From contig JAFDXG010000076.1 in assembly GCA_018268105.1 (NCBI GenBank), forward strand, positions 40,122 to 104,121: a stretch of DNA of 64,000 nt, in the 5' to 3' direction. The notes beneath the pieces were generated by a model, which was not told the origin of the DNA, did no database searches, and worked only from the letters and a program-made list of their open reading frames with translations. Below, in pieces: positions 29,187-38,427 of this stretch (positions within the stretch are counted from its first letter, which is position 1; the number at the start of each line of letters is the position of its first letter). Source of the DNA: Bacteroidota bacterium. Its GTDB lineage: Bacteria > Bacteroidota > Bacteroidia > Chitinophagales > Chitinophagaceae. The position numbers and the translations under genes are program-made.

Positions 29187-31595
29187 TTAGCCCAATGCTA
29201 TATCCAGTACCTGCTGCATAGTTTTAACATAATAAAATTTTATGCCTTTAATAAAATCAGAATTAATCTCCTGAACATCTTTTTCATTTTGCCAGCATAA
29301 AATAACTTCCTTCATTCCTGCCCGTTTGGCAGCCAGAATTTTTTCTTTGATTCCTCCTACTGGTAAAACTTGCCCTCTTAGTGTTATTTCACCCGTCATA
29401 GCAAGATAGGGTTTAACTTTTTTACCTGTAAGTGCAGAGGCTATTGAAGTCATCATGGTTATACCAGCACTGGGACCATCTTTTGGAACGGCCCCTTCAG
29501 GTACATGTACATGAATATTTTCATTTTTGAAGATTTCACTGTCTATTCCATATTTTTTTGCATTAGACTGTAGATAGGTTAAGGCTGTAACTGCACTCTC
29601 TTTCATCACATTACCAAGGTTTCCGGTAAGCTTCAATTCACCTTTGCCTTCACTGCCTGAAGTTTCTATAAACAGTATATCTCCGCCAACATAAGTCCAG
29701 GCCAGCCCCACCGCCACACCTGGCATATTGGCTGTTTTGTAAATTTCATTACTATACCTTGCCCGACCCAATATTTTCTCTATATCTTTAAGAGCTACCT
29801 GAGGCTTCAACTTTCCCTTTGTTGCATATTCCTTTGCGAACGCTCTCATAATAGAAGCTAATTGACGATCCAGTTCCCGTACGCCACTTTCTCTTGTATA
29901 ATCTTCAATAACTTTCTCCAAAACTGAATCACTCATTTTTAAGTTAACATCTTTCAGCCCATGCAAATCTTTTTGTTTAGGTAATAGATGCCGTTTTGCA
30001 ATCTGGATTTTTTCTTCAACAGCATAGCCATTCAAATCAATAATTTCCAGCCTGTCTCTCAGTGCAGGCTGAATATGCTGCAAATCATTGGCGGTAGCAA
30101 TAAAGAGAACTTTGCTTAAATCATATTCTAGTTCAAGATAATTATCGTAAAAAGCATGGTTTTGTTCCGGGTCAAGTACTTCCAGTAATGCAGAGGAAGG
30201 ATCACCATGAAAATCTTTTCCTACTTTATCAATTTCATCAAGAATAATAACAGGGTTCCCAGATTTTGCCTTACGTATAGATTGAATAATCCGCCCGGGC
30301 ATTGCGCCGATATATGTTTTACGATGTCCTCTAATTTCACTTTCATCGTGCATACCACCAAGGCTAAGACGGACATATTTTCTGCCAAGTGCTGAAGCGA
30401 TACTGCGTCCCAAAGAGGTCTTACCTATACCCGGAGGTCCTACAAAACACAAAATGGGGCTTTTCATGTCACCCTTAAGTTTCAAAACTGCAAGGTATTC
30501 AAGCAGTCTTTCTTTGATCTTATTCATTCCATAGTGATCATGATCAAGTACCTTTTTTGCTTTTATAAGATCATAGGAGTCTTCTGTTCCATCATTCCAG
30601 GGAAGTTCAAGCATCAAATCGAGGTGATTATAAACCACTGAGTAATCTGGGGTTGAAACGTGCATACGTTCAAGTTTTTCAATCCCCTTCTTGAATAATT
30701 CTCTTGCAGCATCCGGCCATTTTTTTGTTTCAGCCTTTTTCTGCATCTCTCTAATTTCTCTTTCATTAGAGTCCCCGCCTAATTCTTCCTTTATGCTTTT
30801 TAACTGTTGTTGCAGAAAGTATTCTTTCTGTTGTTTGTCTAACTCAGTTTTAGTTTTAGTGGTTAGTTGATTCTTCAATTCGGCAAACTGCAATTCCCTA
30901 TTGAGCAAATGCATCAACTTTTCTGCTCTGGCTTTAATATCATTTTCTTCAATCAGGCTTTGTTTCTCCTTTAAATCGGTATTGATATTACTGCTTACAA
31001 AATGAATAAGGAAGGATGGGTTTTCAATATTTTTCAGTATTACAGATGCTTCAGAAGGCATATTGGGCGACAGCAAAATAATTTGAGACGCAAGATCTTT
31101 AATTGAACTTACTGTTGCGGCAAAATGCTGATCATTGTCAAGATTAATCTTTTCGTCTTCCAAAAGTTCAATACTTGCTTTGAAATAAGGATCTTCAGCA
31201 GTAATCCTACTTATTACAAAACGTTTTCTGCCCTGAATAATGATGGTAGTTCCACCATCTGGCATTTTAATAAGTTTAATAATTTTTGCTACAGTACCAA
31301 CAGTTTCAAGATCTTTTATAAGAGGTTCTTCAACAGAACTGTCTTTTTGAGCAATTACACCTACCAATTTGTCAGCCTTGTATGCATCATTTACAGCTTT
31401 TATAGAACGGTCTCTTCCCACGGTGATAGGCAAAACTACTCCCGGAAACAAAACTGTATTTCGTAAAGGCAACAGAGCGATTTCTGAAGGAATATCAAGC
31501 TCATCGCTCTTTTCGGAGTCTTCTTCATTCAAGGGTATAATAGGCATGAACTCCATTTCGTCTTCTGGTCTTAAAAATATTTCCCTGGTTTTCAT
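29187..31595 (-). CDS. lon: ATP-dependent protease Lon
   Basis: Cytosolic AAA+ serine protease that degrades misfolded and regulatory proteins. At 802 residues it has the standard LonA layout: N-terminal substrate-binding domain (about 40-240), a coiled-coil linker (about 240-330), an AAA+ module with Walker [10 protein letters not shown] (about 385-393) and Walker [12 protein letters not shown], and a C-terminal protease domain with the Ser-Lys dyad S709 (KDGPSAG) and K752 (GGIKEK). The start at ATG 31595 gives the usual short acidic leader. Monocistronic, with a -7 box 34 bases upstream. Confidence 0.97.
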   Translation of the reverse strand: MKTREIFLRPEDEMEFMPIIPLNEEDSEKSDELDIPSEIALLPLRNTVLFPGVVLPITVGRDRSIKAVNDAYKADKLVGVIAQKDSSVEEPLIKDLETVGTVAKIIKLIKMPDGGTTIIIQGRKRFVISRITAEDPYFKASIELLEDEKINLDNDQHFAATVSSIKDLASQIILLSPNMPSEASVILKNIENPSFLIHFVSSNINTDLKEKQSLIEENDIKARAEKLMHLLNRELQFAELKNQLTTKTKTELDKQQKEYFLQQQLKSIKEELGGDSNEREIREMQKKAETKKWPDAARELFKKGIEKLERMHVSTPDYSVVYNHLDLMLELPWNDGTEDSYDLIKAKKVLDHDHYGMNKIKERLLEYLAVLKLKGDMKSPILCFVGPPGIGKTSLGRSIASALGRKYVRLSLGGMHDESEIRGHRKTYIGAMPGRIIQSIRKAKSGNPVIILDEIDKVGKDFHGDPSSALLEVLDPEQNHAFYDNYLELEYDLSKVLFIATANDLQHIQPALRDRLEIIDLNGYAVEEKIQIAKRHLLPKQKDLHGLKDVNLKMSDSVLEKVIEDYTRESGVRELDRQLASIMRAFAKEYATKGKLKPQVALKDIEKILGRARYSNEIYKTANMPGVAVGLAWTYVGGDILFIETSGSEGKGELKLTGNLGNVMKESAVTALTYLQSNAKKYGIDSEIFKNENIHVHVPEGAVPKDGPSAGITMMTSIASALTGKKVKPYLAMTGEITLRGQVLPVGGIKEKILAAKRAGMKEVILCWQNEKDVQEINSDFIKGIKFYYVKTMQQVLDIALG

Positions 31596-31628
31596 AATCT
31601 TCTATTCTAAGTCAATTTGACACTTTTT

Positions 31629-31636
31629 CAAAGATA
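31629..31636 (-). promoter_or_regulatory. -7 box of lon
   Basis: Minus-strand TATCTTTG, exact to TANNTTTG, 33 bases ahead of the lon ATG. No heat-shock-type inverted repeat was recognised. Confidence 0.45.
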
Positions 31637-31685
31637 ATCAGACTTTGAAAAGGTTGCCTCTACAATGGTCAAGTTTGATGCCAGT

Positions 31686-31726
31686 AAACTGAGAATCCGG
31701 ATCAAATGATCCGGATTCTCAGTTTT
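31686..31726 (-). terminator. long perfect-hairpin terminator of the PorT-like gene
   Basis: A 19-base arm (31686-31704) is exactly mirrored at 31707-31725, leaving an AA centre; A and T runs flank both sides. It lies 20 bases past the stop of the PorT-like gene (minus strand) and may work in both directions. Confidence 0.8.
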
Positions 31727-31745
31727 ACCCCGAAACTTTTGGAAA

Positions 31746-32339
31746 TTATAAAGCAAATCCTATTCCTAATTGAATAGTCTGGCTTTTCCACTTATCCTGG
31801 TTATCAATATCATTAATATTACTTAGTCCCACAACATAACGGCCATATATCCTTAGTCTCAATATATTTATCTGGGCACCACCAATCATTGAAAAATCAC
31901 CATTAGTAAAAGCCTCTTTTCCGTTTTCAAGGAAGTTTTTGTGGTCATTCATCAAAATGCTAAACTGCGGACCTGTCTGTAAAGTAAAGAAAGATACCGG
32001 TCGAAAAGACAACAATAAAGGAATACTTAAATATTTTAGTTGTACATCCTGTAATTCTTTTGAAGAAATTTTATAGAGATCTTCAAAGGCAGTTGTTGTA
32101 GTTGTGTTGACCTGATTAAACATTACTTCCGGCTGAATTCCCCATTTTTTTGTAAACATAATTTCAGGAGCAACAGCCAGATGGTAACCAAGTTTATACT
32201 CATCCCTGAATGATTGACCATCTATTTTACCCATATTACCTCCGGCATGAATTGCCAAGCGGAATCCCTGGGCAGAAGAGGAAGAAGCTATCATGAAAAT
32301 AGCTGCGAGGAAGGCAGAAGACAATAAGATACGTTTCAT
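31746..32339 (-). CDS. PorT-like outer-membrane beta-barrel protein
   Basis: 197-residue exported protein; a signal peptide (KRILLSSAFLAAIFMIASSSSAQ) would be cleaved near residue 24. The mature part has the alternating strand pattern of the OMP_b-brl_2/PorT family: FRLAIHAGGNMGKIDG, LGYHLAVAPEIMFTKKWGIQPEVMFNQV, LKYLSIPLLLSFRPVSFFTLQTGPQFSILM, and a C-terminal IQLGIGFAL ending in a hydrophobic strand, as barrels do. About eight strands are likely. Its role in the outer membrane is unknown. It follows the FadL-like gene by 137 bases on the same strand. Confidence 0.8.
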   Translation of the reverse strand: MKRILLSSAFLAAIFMIASSSSAQGFRLAIHAGGNMGKIDGQSFRDEYKLGYHLAVAPEIMFTKKWGIQPEVMFNQVNTTTTTAFEDLYKISSKELQDVQLKYLSIPLLLSFRPVSFFTLQTGPQFSILMNDHKNFLENGKEAFTNGDFSMIGGAQINILRLRIYGRYVVGLSNINDIDNQDKWKSQTIQLGIGFAL

Positions 32340-32476
32340 ACTTTGAGGTTTTAATTACTTGAAATTATAACAAGTCTTATTCCATTTGTTACTGATTTTC
32401 AGAGTAATTTGTTAAGCAAAGCATAGAAAAATGTTATTGTTATTTTGAATCTTCAGCCAGTTGATAATTCAAATAT

Positions 32477-34036
32477 CTAAAATTTAAATCCTATAGTAAG
32501 TATTATATTCCCTACAGTGCTATTAACTTTTGAAACATTATACTCATTGACGTCAATCCTGTAAGGATAATATGCATCTCTTATAATCTGGTGAATATAG
32601 GCAAGGTCAACAAACACACCTTTATTGCGCCAGCCTAAACCGCCACTGATATTCATACGGCTTCCTTTAGTAATATCCTGAGTTTTGTTGTCAAAATAAT
32701 TATTCGTGTAGGGATTACCGTAATAACCAAAGCCAGCTCTTAGCATTAGTGTTTCAAATTTCAACTCCCCTCCTATTCTAAGATTCAGGGCACTTTTAAA
32801 AACTTTATCAATTGTACTGTTTAACTTTGAAAAATAAGATAGATCGTCCTGGTTGCTTTTATCCTGAGCATTAAACGATGAGCCTTTGTATGATACATAT
32901 TCCACATCTGCACTCAAAAACCCTTTTTGTGCTTTCACATCGCTTTCTGCTCCAAAAATATAGGCAAGCCCCGCTCCAATACGCATAGGTGTTCTGTAGC
33001 GATAGTTGTATTCACCTGGGTATCCATTCGTAAGATCAGTAGAATTTTTGGTATGTACACCAGCATACCCCTCGGTATCTGCAGTAATAGTTCCGGTATA
33101 TGTATCCTTAAATGAGTACCATGAGGGACTGTGGAAATTTATTCCTACCCTTAAAGCATCAACGGGTTTAAATATTATTCCCAACTTAACAGATGCACCC
33201 ACTCCATCAGTTTTCAGGTATTCTTCAGCATCAAAATAATTGAAATTATTATTTGGATTATTCGTAGCGTCTGATTCATGAAAAATACTTGTACGTGTAA
33301 AAGTTAAAGTATTAATATTTATAGAACCGCCGATATAAAACTTATCATTATAATTCGCCCCCAACCCAATACTAAAATCTGAAATACCTCCACTTGTAGT
33401 TATTGTTTGTCGTTGATTTAAACCAGTACTAACTGAAGCATTACTGAAATACCCTGCAATATTTCCATTGGCATCAGCTACAGTATCAACCAGAAATGTC
33501 CAATAGGCCAGACTGGCGCTAGAAGGAAAATCATTTTCTGCAGAATGTAAACTAACAGGGCTTCCATTGTTAAAAAGCTGATCAAGGTATTTTTCAGAAA
33601 AAGAGCTTTGATTATTTTTGCCTTCGGTCAATATCTGATTCTTAAAATTTGCCGTCTTACTTAAAGCGAGTCCTATACTAACATTTTTCCATTTGCTGTT
33701 TTTGTAAGAAGGGATTCCCCATACCACACCGATTGGTCCATAATTAAAACTGCTTTTGGCATCTGTTGCCGTTGAACCACGGTATGAGGTTTTGTTATTT
33801 GAAAATGAATAGCCCGGGCTTAGCACTAACTCACTAGTTTTATACATTCCAAGTCCGGCTGGATTGGTGTATAACGCCGTAATATCACCACCTAAAGCTG
33901 TAATCGCTCCTCCTATTGATTGTGTCCTGGCAGTTCCTTGCGGAGTTAGCCACGAATATCTGATTGCATCCAATGGTTCTTGTGCTTTCAAAACTGAACT
34001 GAAAAGAATAAAGCCTAACGTTACTATTACTTTCAT
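32477..34036 (-). CDS. OmpP1/FadL-family outer-membrane protein
   Basis: 519-residue predicted beta-barrel with a signal peptide (MKVIVTLGFILFSSVLKAQ). After the signal, RYSWLTPQGTARTQSIGGAITALGGDITALYTNPAGLGMYKTSEL carries the NPAG segment typical of FadL-type transporters and the PorV-like group in Bacteroidota. Later strands (FSIGLGANYNDKFYIGGSININTL, GVGASVKLGIIFKPVDALRVGINFHSP, MRIGAGLAYIFG) and the terminal IILTIGFKF fit a 14-strand barrel. Family members take up hydrophobic compounds; PorV members instead shuttle type IX cargo. Which applies here is not clear from sequence. Confidence 0.82.
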   Translation of the reverse strand: MKVIVTLGFILFSSVLKAQEPLDAIRYSWLTPQGTARTQSIGGAITALGGDITALYTNPAGLGMYKTSELVLSPGYSFSNNKTSYRGSTATDAKSSFNYGPIGVVWGIPSYKNSKWKNVSIGLALSKTANFKNQILTEGKNNQSSFSEKYLDQLFNNGSPVSLHSAENDFPSSASLAYWTFLVDTVADANGNIAGYFSNASVSTGLNQRQTITTSGGISDFSIGLGANYNDKFYIGGSININTLTFTRTSIFHESDATNNPNNNFNYFDAEEYLKTDGVGASVKLGIIFKPVDALRVGINFHSPSWYSFKDTYTGTITADTEGYAGVHTKNSTDLTNGYPGEYNYRYRTPMRIGAGLAYIFGAESDVKAQKGFLSADVEYVSYKGSSFNAQDKSNQDDLSYFSKLNSTIDKVFKSALNLRIGGELKFETLMLRAGFGYYGNPYTNNYFDNKTQDITKGSRMNISGGLGWRNKGVFVDLAYIHQIIRDAYYPYRIDVNEYNVSKVNSTVGNIILTIGFKF

Positions 34037-34080
34037 TTTTCAAGATATTTAAATAACAATAGAAAACTTAATCATACTAA

Positions 34081-34102
34081 AAAGAGCGGTATGCCGCTCT
34101 TT
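34081..34102 (-). terminator. terminator of the Tyr/Gly/Ser-rich lipoprotein gene
   Basis: Stem aaagagcgg / ccgctcttt with a four-base loop tatg; read on the minus strand it is followed by a T-rich tract. It lies 42 bases past the stop at 34144. Confidence 0.75.
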
Positions 34103-34143
34103 AGTCTATTTTCAATTTCAAACCGAACTATTTGTATTTAAAC

Positions 34144-35025
34144 TCAATGTCTGCCAGGACGTGAAGGAGCGCTACCGCCGCCGCCGCTACTTCCTGAAGA
34201 ACTTGGTGTATAACTGGGGGAAGAGTTATTGCTTCTTGGAGAATCAAAAATTGTTCTTGAAGGTCTGCTATCACTCCCCGAACCAGATGATCTGCGCGGG
34301 CTGTAACTCTCTGAAGAAGATCTGCCCGGAGTCACATAATTGTTGTTATTATTCCCAAAAACTCTTCTTGGTCTGTTACCGTTATTGCCATTTATTTGTT
34401 CACCATTGCTGGTTGTACCATATCTGCTTAAATTATATGTTCTGGGTCCATAAGAGTTGGCCGGTCTTGTAACAGTTCCGGGTTTCCCTGTACCAGGATA
34501 GTAAATACCACTGCCATAATATGGATTATAAAAAGAAGAATAATAAGGGTTATAAAAGTTACCCCAACCACTGTATAATCCACCCCATCCTAAACCTAAA
34601 CCCCACTGGTTTCCATAATAAGAGTAGGGGGAATAAAAAGAATAAGGGTTGTAAAAAGAATTATAATATGAATAGGGATTATAGTACCCCATTCCAAAAC
34701 CACCACCAAAATAGGGAGAATAAAATCCATCATACATCGAATATGCGTCAAATGTTGACCATAAAGTGCGGTTTCTTACTTTCATTCTCAGATAATTATC
34801 TTCACTATTATAAGCTAAACGATCCTGATCTGTTTGCACATTTACATATTCATCATTTCCATTGCCGGAATAGTTGCCGTTTTCATCATTATCGGATGAA
34901 GCCGTTCTATACTGAGGAGCAGGAGAATAATACACGTCATCAGGTGTTTGACCAGATTTATACATTGTTGAGCAACTACCCAGACCTATTAGAGCAGCAC
35001 TCAAAAGTAAAATTCTTGACTTCAT
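34144..35025 (-). CDS. Tyr/Gly/Ser-rich low-complexity lipoprotein
   Basis: 293-residue predicted lipoprotein: the signal ends in the lipobox LGSC, so lipidation would be at C19. The mature N-terminus is polar. Residues about 95-180 are a Tyr/Gly/Asn/Pro-rich stretch with repeated FYNPYY/FYSPYSYY-like units, and residues about 195-293 are Ser/Arg/Asn/Pro-rich, basic and probably disordered. I do not recognise an enzymatic domain. Such composition suggests a structural or adhesive envelope protein. Codon use has no obvious mark of transfer. It has its own terminator. Confidence 0.75.
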   Translation of the reverse strand: MKSRILLLSAALIGLGSCSTMYKSGQTPDDVYYSPAPQYRTASSDNDENGNYSGNGNDEYVNVQTDQDRLAYNSEDNYLRMKVRNRTLWSTFDAYSMYDGFYSPYFGGGFGMGYYNPYSYYNSFYNPYSFYSPYSYYGNQWGLGLGWGGLYSGWGNFYNPYYSSFYNPYYGSGIYYPGTGKPGTVTRPANSYGPRTYNLSRYGTTSNGEQINGNNGNRPRRVFGNNNNNYVTPGRSSSESYSPRRSSGSGSDSRPSRTIFDSPRSNNSSPSYTPSSSGSSGGGGSAPSRPGRH

Positions 35026-35174
35026 AAAACAGGGTTTTAAATTTACAATATGAAGTTACTACATTTGCGCAATTTCCTTGTTAATATATTCAAAATAGTT
35101 GTTCATATACATTAAAAATTATTAATAAGAGTTTATTAACAAGAGTCAATCAAATTTAAAGGCAATAGAAAGTC

Positions 35175-36653
35175 ATGAGTAAAGAAATAACAGCAAGATC
35201 ACAGGATTATTCGCAATGGTATAATGATCTAATCATTAAAGGAGAATTGGCTGATTATTCAGCCGTACGGGGATGTATGGTAATAAAACCTTATGGATTT
35301 ACTCTTTGGGAAAATATGAGAGATCAATTAGACCGGATGTTCAAAGCTACCGGTCATGTAAATGCCTATTTTCCACTGTTTGTTCCCAAAAGCCTTTTTG
35401 AAGCTGAAGAAAAAAATGCAGAGGGTTTTGCAAAGGAATGCGCAATTGTAACACATTACCGGCTAAAATCAGATCCGGAACATAAGGGGAAACTGATAGT
35501 AGATCCAGAAGCTAAACTGGAAGAAGAGCTTGTTGTTCGTCCAACAAGTGAAGCCATAATATGGAATACTTATAAAACATGGATACAATCATACCGGGAT
35601 TTACCTATACTTGTAAACCAATGGGCTAACGTTGTACGGTGGGAAATGAGGACGAGGCTTTTTTTAAGAACAGCAGAGTTTTTATGGCAGGAAGGACATA
35701 CTGCCCATTCCACTTCTGAAGAAGCAGTGGAAGAGACGGTTAAGATGCTGAACGTGTATGCTGAATTTGTAGAAAACTGGATGGCACTTCCTGTTGTAAA
35801 AGGTATAAAAACACCCAACGAGAGATTTGCAGGAGCTGTTGACACTTACTGCATTGAAGCACTTATGCAGGACGGCAAAGCATTACAGGCCGGTACTTCT
35901 CATTTTCTCGGACAAAATTTTGCGAAAGCTTTTAATGTGCAGTTTTTAAATAAGGACAACAAACTGGAATATGTGTGGGCAACATCGTGGGGAGTGTCTA
36001 CCAGATTGATTGGTGCATTAGTAATGGCACACAGTGATGATGAAGGATTGGTTTTACCTCCAAAAATTGCCCCTCTACAGGTAGTTATCATTCCTATATA
36101 TAAAGGAGATGAACAAAAAGTATTGATTGATGTTAAAGTAAAGGAACTCATTCGGGAACTTAAAGATAAAGGAGTAAGTGTAAAATATGATGACAACGAT
36201 AATTCCAGACCAGGATGGAAGTTTGCGGAATACGAAAAAAAGGGTGTTCCGATACGAATTGCTATTGGTGCCAGAGATATAGCTAATAATACTGTTGAAG
36301 TAGCCAGAAGAGATACCCGCGAAAAGCAAACGATGCCCATGGATAATTTATCAGATCAAATAACCGGGTTGCTTGATCAAATACAACAGGAGATGTATAA
36401 CCGGGCAAAAAAATACCAGGAGGAACATATAACGCCAGCAAATAACTGGGATGAATTTGTAAAATTGTTAGATGAAAAAGGGGGCTTTGTATCTGCACAT
36501 TGGGATGGAACTGATGAAACAGAATTGCAAATTAAAGAACTGACTAAAGCTACTATAAGATGTATACCTTTAGAAGGAATAGAAGAAGAAGGAAAATGCA
36601 TTCTCACTGGTAAGCCAAGCCGGAAAAGAGTATTGTTTGCTCAGGCTTATTAG
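35175..36653 (+). CDS. proS: prolyl-tRNA synthetase, archaeal/eukaryal-type
   Basis: Charges tRNA-Pro. The 492 residues lack the editing insertion of the 570-residue E. coli-like form and match the short ProS type 3 found in archaea, eukaryotes and many Bacteroidota. Class II motifs are visible: motif 2 [31 protein letters not shown] (about 150-180), motif 3 [27 protein letters not shown] (about 275-300), then the anticodon-binding domain starting [13 protein letters not shown] and a C-terminal zinc-like domain ending in FAQAY. The ATG at 35175 gives the standard start. Confidence 0.96.
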   Translation: MSKEITARSQDYSQWYNDLIIKGELADYSAVRGCMVIKPYGFTLWENMRDQLDRMFKATGHVNAYFPLFVPKSLFEAEEKNAEGFAKECAIVTHYRLKSDPEHKGKLIVDPEAKLEEELVVRPTSEAIIWNTYKTWIQSYRDLPILVNQWANVVRWEMRTRLFLRTAEFLWQEGHTAHSTSEEAVEETVKMLNVYAEFVENWMALPVVKGIKTPNERFAGAVDTYCIEALMQDGKALQAGTSHFLGQNFAKAFNVQFLNKDNKLEYVWATSWGVSTRLIGALVMAHSDDEGLVLPPKIAPLQVVIIPIYKGDEQKVLIDVKVKELIRELKDKGVSVKYDDNDNSRPGWKFAEYEKKGVPIRIAIGARDIANNTVEVARRDTREKQTMPMDNLSDQITGLLDQIQQEMYNRAKKYQEEHITPANNWDEFVKLLDEKGGFVSAHWDGTDETELQIKELTKATIRCIPLEGIEEEGKCILTGKPSRKRVLFAQAY

Positions 36654-36678
36654 TCCAAATCTTTATAAATTAATTTTG

Positions 36679-37011
36679 ATGCTCACTCTTAATAGTCAAT
36701 ATTTAATATGGATTGACTGGCTGGAAAAGCATACACTTAAATGCCCGGTTGAGAAATATTTTCACATAGAGTGTCCGGGCTGCGGTATGCAAAGAAGTAT
36801 TATTGCCTTGCTCAGAGGGAATTTTGCATCTTCTTTTACCCTGTATCCTGCGTTATTCCCTCTTGTGTTTCTTATGGTTTATACTTTGTTGCATTTTTTT
36901 TACAAATTTCCCAACGGAGCAAAATTTATTATCACATTGCAAATTATTACAGTTTCAACAGTAGTTGTAAACTATATTTATAAGATTTTTAACCACTTTG
37001 TATTTGTTTAA
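36679..37011 (+). CDS. DUF2752 small membrane protein
   Basis: 110-residue membrane protein with the DUF2752 signature CPGCGMQRS (about 35-43), a Cys-pair motif at a helix start, and two later hydrophobic segments (LYPALFPLVFLMVYTLLHFF and FIITLQIITVSTVVVNYIY). The start is the ATG at 36679; an upstream TTG at 36637 overlaps proS and is not needed. It is followed after 5 bases by the CCC-motif protein gene, a common pair in this phylum. The function is unknown; the Cys motif could bind metal or form a disulfide. Confidence 0.8.
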   Translation: MLTLNSQYLIWIDWLEKHTLKCPVEKYFHIECPGCGMQRSIIALLRGNFASSFTLYPALFPLVFLMVYTLLHFFYKFPNGAKFIITLQIITVSTVVVNYIYKIFNHFVFV

Positions 37012-37016
37012 GCAAT

Positions 37017-37367
37017 ATGCAAGAAGAAACATCAATATTTGCTTCGCAAACCCAACGATCACTTCCTAATGCTTCAGCCGTACTGGCTTTAGGTATTATC
37101 TCTATTGTTGGTTGCTGTTGTTACGGATTACCAGGACTTGTATGTGCTATAGTTGCACTAATCCTCTATGCCCAGGATGCAAAACTATATACAGCGAATC
37201 CTGAATTATTTACTTCATCCTCATACAGTAATCTTAGGGCAGGACGAATTTGCGCTTTAGTGGGTCTTATACCTTCTATCCTGTTAGTATTATTCATGAT
37301 ATTCATTATGATTACAGCCGGATTCGGGTTACTAACAAATCCACAAGATTATTTTAAAAAAATTTAG
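37017..37367 (+). CDS. CCC-motif membrane protein
   Basis: 116-residue protein with two membrane segments: ALGIISIVGCCCYGLPGLVCAIVALILY (about 23-50), carrying three consecutive cysteines in the helix, and LVGLIPSILLVLFMIFIMITAGFGLL (about 80-105). A short polar loop (YTANPELF) lies between. This matches the CCC-motif membrane protein family of Bacteroidota, usually beside DUF2752 as here. No function is established. Three adjacent membrane-facing Cys could be acylated or bind metal, which is speculation. Confidence 0.75.
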   Translation: MQEETSIFASQTQRSLPNASAVLALGIISIVGCCCYGLPGLVCAIVALILYAQDAKLYTANPELFTSSSYSNLRAGRICALVGLIPSILLVLFMIFIMITAGFGLLTNPQDYFKKI

Positions 37368-37383
37368 AAAAAGATAAAAAAAC

Positions 37384-37418
37384 GGACAAATGACCGTATC
37401 TTTGGGACAAGAGACAAA
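37384..37418 (+). promoter_or_regulatory. promoter and possible operator of the Xre/RES toxin-antitoxin operon
   Basis: Exact -7 box TATCTTTG at 37397-37404, 25 bases ahead of the antitoxin ATG. Around it are direct repeats: ggacaa at 37385 and at 37406, one two-turn spacing of 21 bases apart, plus a third gagacaaa at 37411. An imperfect inverted repeat acgg / ccgt (37382-37397 approx.) overlaps the box. Repeats this close to the promoter suit antitoxin autorepression. Confidence 0.45.
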
Positions 37419-37428
37419 AAAATAGAAA

Positions 37429-37962
37429 ATGGCTTATTCCAAAAGATCTCATGGTCATACTGAAAATAACATAGTTGAAGAACCGGTGGCAATCTATTAT
37501 ACCTCAGGAATTGCTGCTACTCTTCAAAATTTTATTACACGTTCCATTCATTTACTCGGAATGAATGGAATAGCATCATTTTCTAATGTACGCAGTACCT
37601 CAGATTTTATAGCTGTTATCAGAAATGGTATTCCTAAAAAAGCACTTGATAACCTGGTAAATAATACCGGAATTACTGTTCAGGAAATGTCTCAGATCAT
37701 CAGAACATCAGATCGTACCCTAAGAAGATACACCCCCTCACAAAAACTTAATGCTGAACAATCTGAAAGACTTATAGAGCTGGCCAAGCTTTACAGCCGC
37801 GGTGAAGAAGTATTTGGCAATATGGATTTGTTTAAAGCATGGATGGATAGTTCTGTAATGGCACTTGGCAATAAAAAGCCCAAAGAATTTCTTGATACTT
37901 CAATTGGCATTGATTTATTAATGAATGAATTAGGCAAAATAGAACATGGAATTTTTGCATAA
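37429..37962 (+). CDS. Xre/MbcA/ParS-type antitoxin (DUF2384)
   Basis: 177-residue antitoxin of the RES-Xre type II module. An N-terminal region of about 60 residues precedes a helix-turn-helix (LVNNTGITVQEMSQIIRTSDRTLRRYTPSQKL, about 80-110), and the C-terminal DUF2384 part has the typical ERLIELAKLYSRGEEVFGN...FKAWMDSSVMALGNKKPKEFLDTSIGIDLLMNELGKIEHG (about 115-175), which contacts the toxin. Its stop overlaps the toxin ATG by one base (TAATG), so translation is coupled. Likely regulated by its own binding to repeats at the promoter. Confidence 0.9.
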   Translation: MAYSKRSHGHTENNIVEEPVAIYYTSGIAATLQNFITRSIHLLGMNGIASFSNVRSTSDFIAVIRNGIPKKALDNLVNNTGITVQEMSQIIRTSDRTLRRYTPSQKLNAEQSERLIELAKLYSRGEEVFGNMDLFKAWMDSSVMALGNKKPKEFLDTSIGIDLLMNELGKIEHGIFA

Positions 37963-38423
37963 TGACAGACGTTTACCGTATCAGCAAATGCCAATATATA
38001 AATGATCTGAAAGGCACGGGAGCAGCTTCTTATGCCGGAAGATGGCATAGCAAAGGAACATATATTTTGTATACTGCTTTAACAGCTTCGCTGGCTTTAC
38101 TTGAAAGTGTAGTGCATATTTCCGGTATACCACTAATTGATTACTGCATGATATCATTAAAAATACCGGATGAAAATATAATAGTAATGAATATTACCGG
38201 GCTTCCTTCGTACTGGTCAGAACACCCTGCACACTCATCTTTAGGAATAATCGGTGATAAGTTCGTGAAGGAAAATAAATATCTCGCAATGAAAATTCCT
38301 TCGGCAATTATGCCTGAAGATTATAATGTTCTTATCAATCCAAATCATAAGGACTTTGAAAAAGTGAAAGTCAACTACACAAGGAAAGTACCGATTGACA
38401 ACAGATTCTTTAAAACAAATTAA
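37962..38423 (+). CDS. RES-domain toxin (NAD-degrading type)
   Basis: 153-residue RES-domain protein; characterised relatives such as MbcT break down NAD by phosphorolysis or hydrolysis and arrest growth. Conserved RES residues can be seen: R6 in VYRIS, G26-R27-W28 in AGRWHSKG, Y37, E48 in LALLES, S114 in KIPSAIMP and the terminal Y-N-V-L-I-N-P-x-H segment (121-129). The length is typical, and nothing suggests inactivation. Translation is coupled to the antitoxin by a one-base overlap. It is convergent with ribBA, 4 bases apart. Confidence 0.9.
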   Translation: MTDVYRISKCQYINDLKGTGAASYAGRWHSKGTYILYTALTASLALLESVVHISGIPLIDYCMISLKIPDENIIVMNITGLPSYWSEHPAHSSLGIIGDKFVKENKYLAMKIPSAIMPEDYNVLINPNHKDFEKVKVNYTRKVPIDNRFFKTN

Positions 38424-38427
38424 TCCC

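Noticed and set aside
34521..35027. 168-residue ORF on the plus strand opposite the Tyr-rich lipoprotein gene
   Set aside because: It is a mirror of the biased composition of the real gene, rich in Asn, His and Lys with no recognisable motif, while the minus-strand frame has a lipoprotein signal and a terminator.
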